This document shows, piece after piece, positions 63,349 through 64,000 of a stretch of DNA of 64,000 bases. This DNA comes from Pseudotabrizicola sp. (GTDB lineage Bacteria > Pseudomonadota > Alphaproteobacteria > Rhodobacterales > Rhodobacteraceae): assembly GCF_030684215.1 (NCBI RefSeq), contig NZ_JAUXOV010000071.1:1-64000 (forward strand), read 5' to 3'. A model generated the notes under the pieces. That model did not search any database and was not told the origin of the DNA. It worked only from the letters and a program-made list of their open reading frames with translations. Numbering within the stretch: position 1 is the first letter of the stretch; every line of letters starts with the position of its first letter. A program made the position numbers and the translations under genes.

Positions 63349-64000
63349 TCCTCAAGGGGATTGAGGCAAGCCGCTATTTCGCCAAGCCCGACCCATCCAA
63401 GGCCGGATTGCTCATCGCCGGAGCAGACCCGATGCGGGTCGCGCTGAAACGACAAGAGGTTATCGCCGCGTTGATCGGGCCAGAAGGCGAAGGCGAAATG
63501 CGCCTGACCCGCATTCAGGCGGCGGAATTGCGCAAGGATGGTGCCGCACTTTTGGATGCGGTCAAGGCGGTAGGCTTTTTTCCCGGCCCGCGCGTTGCCT
63601 TCGCCGAAGACGCAACCGATACCTTGGCCCCCACAATTGCAACGGCATTGAAAGACTGGAAGCCGGGTGACGCGACGATTGTTGTCACCGCAGGCAACCT
63701 GACCGCAAAATCTGCTCTCAAGGCGCTGTTTGAAAAACACCCGAATGCGTTTTGTGCGGTCCTGTATGACGACCCTCCCTCGCGTGAGGAAATTGAGGCG
63801 GCGCTGACAAAGGCCGGGCTGACCAGTATTGATCGCGAGGCGATGGCTGATCTGACCACTCTGGCCCGCGCGCTGGATCCGGGCGATTTCCGGCAAACGT
63901 TGGAAAAGATCGCCCTTTACAAATATGGCGACCCAACGCCCCTGACCCCTGCCGACGTAGCCGCCATGGCCCCAACCACGCTGGAGGCCGAGGTGGATGA
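63345..64000 (+). CDS. holA: DNA polymerase III delta subunit, partial at window end
   Basis: The first 218 codons of HolA, the clamp-loader wrench subunit. The frame is open to the end of the window. [17 protein letters not shown] starts the protein, AGLLIAGADPMRVALKRQEV is the P-loop-like region, followed by FFPGPRVAFAEDATDTL and TIVVTAGNLTAKSALKALF. Full length would be about 340 aa. It overlaps lptE by four bases. Confidence 0.92.
   Translation, partial: MILKGIEASRYFAKPDPSKAGLLIAGADPMRVALKRQEVIAALIGPEGEGEMRLTRIQAAELRKDGAALLDAVKAVGFFPGPRVAFAEDATDTLAPTIATALKDWKPGDATIVVTAGNLTAKSALKALFEKHPNAFCAVLYDDPPSREEIEAALTKAGLTSIDREAMADLTTLARALDPGDFRQTLEKIALYKYGDPTPLTPADVAAMAPTTLEAEVD

Overview
The window looks like chromosome from an alphaproteobacterium of the Rhodobacteraceae (Rhodobacter/Roseobacter group). 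The best evidence is the RpoE-ChrR singlet-oxygen module beside a divergent FAD-protein/DUF1365/transporter operon. Other evidence is the DUF1674-rsmB and heparinase-purH-lspA-DUF3035-M16-M16 blocks, DUF3576-fasciclin-leuS-lptE-holA, a Rhodobacter-type porin and high G+C coding style. I saw no rRNA, tRNA or CRISPR array. The genus cannot be fixed from the sequence.

Layout. 1-1.5 kb: a decayed IS110-family element bounded by a 49-bp inverted repeat. 2-4.4 kb: D-lactate dehydrogenase and lactate permease. 4.7-14.5 kb (minus): galU, a CsbD-like mini-ORF and a giant cyclic beta-1,2-glucan synthase, so UDP-glucose supply sits beside its consumer. 14.6-18.4 kb: IS5 and IS110 remnants around a ribbon-helix-helix regulator, a PHB-depolymerase-like esterase and two membrane proteins, one of only 24 aa. 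18.4-20.5 kb: HisKA_2 sensor kinase with a stand-alone receiver, then rpsO. 20.8-27.5 kb: an RTX-repeat protein, DUF1643, rbfA/NAGPA-like/truB, dapB, an SDHAF4-like gene and rsmB.

27.5-33.1 kb is the sigma-E/ChrR stress island: rpoE-chrR on plus, and an FAD oxidoreductase-DUF1365-transporter-SDR operon on minus, with candidate sigma-E promoters between them. 33-43.3 kb (minus): rmuC-mutL, an M16 peptidase pair, DUF3035, lspA, purH and heparinase II/III. 43.4-45.9 kb (minus): two saccharopine-dehydrogenase family genes and a WGR-domain mini-protein.

45.9-50.3 kb (plus) is the most unusual segment. A membrane-anchored SGNH-like protein is followed by an 856-aa protein that joins the same SGNH-like domain to a putative clan GH-A glycoside hydrolase, and then by a family 2 glycosyltransferase. 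The three genes are tightly packed and look like an uncharacterised glycan-processing cassette. 50.3-57.6 kb: xth, an MFS transporter, a CenR-like regulator, ribA, an L,D-transpeptidase-like gene, amylosucrase and a YggS-family protein. 57.7-64 kb: porin, DUF3576 lipoprotein, fasciclin protein, leuS, lptE and the start of holA, which runs off the window.

Functions rest on recognisable motifs and remembered family features; no database search was possible. Start sites were chosen by ribosome-binding sites and family length where the longest frame seemed too long.
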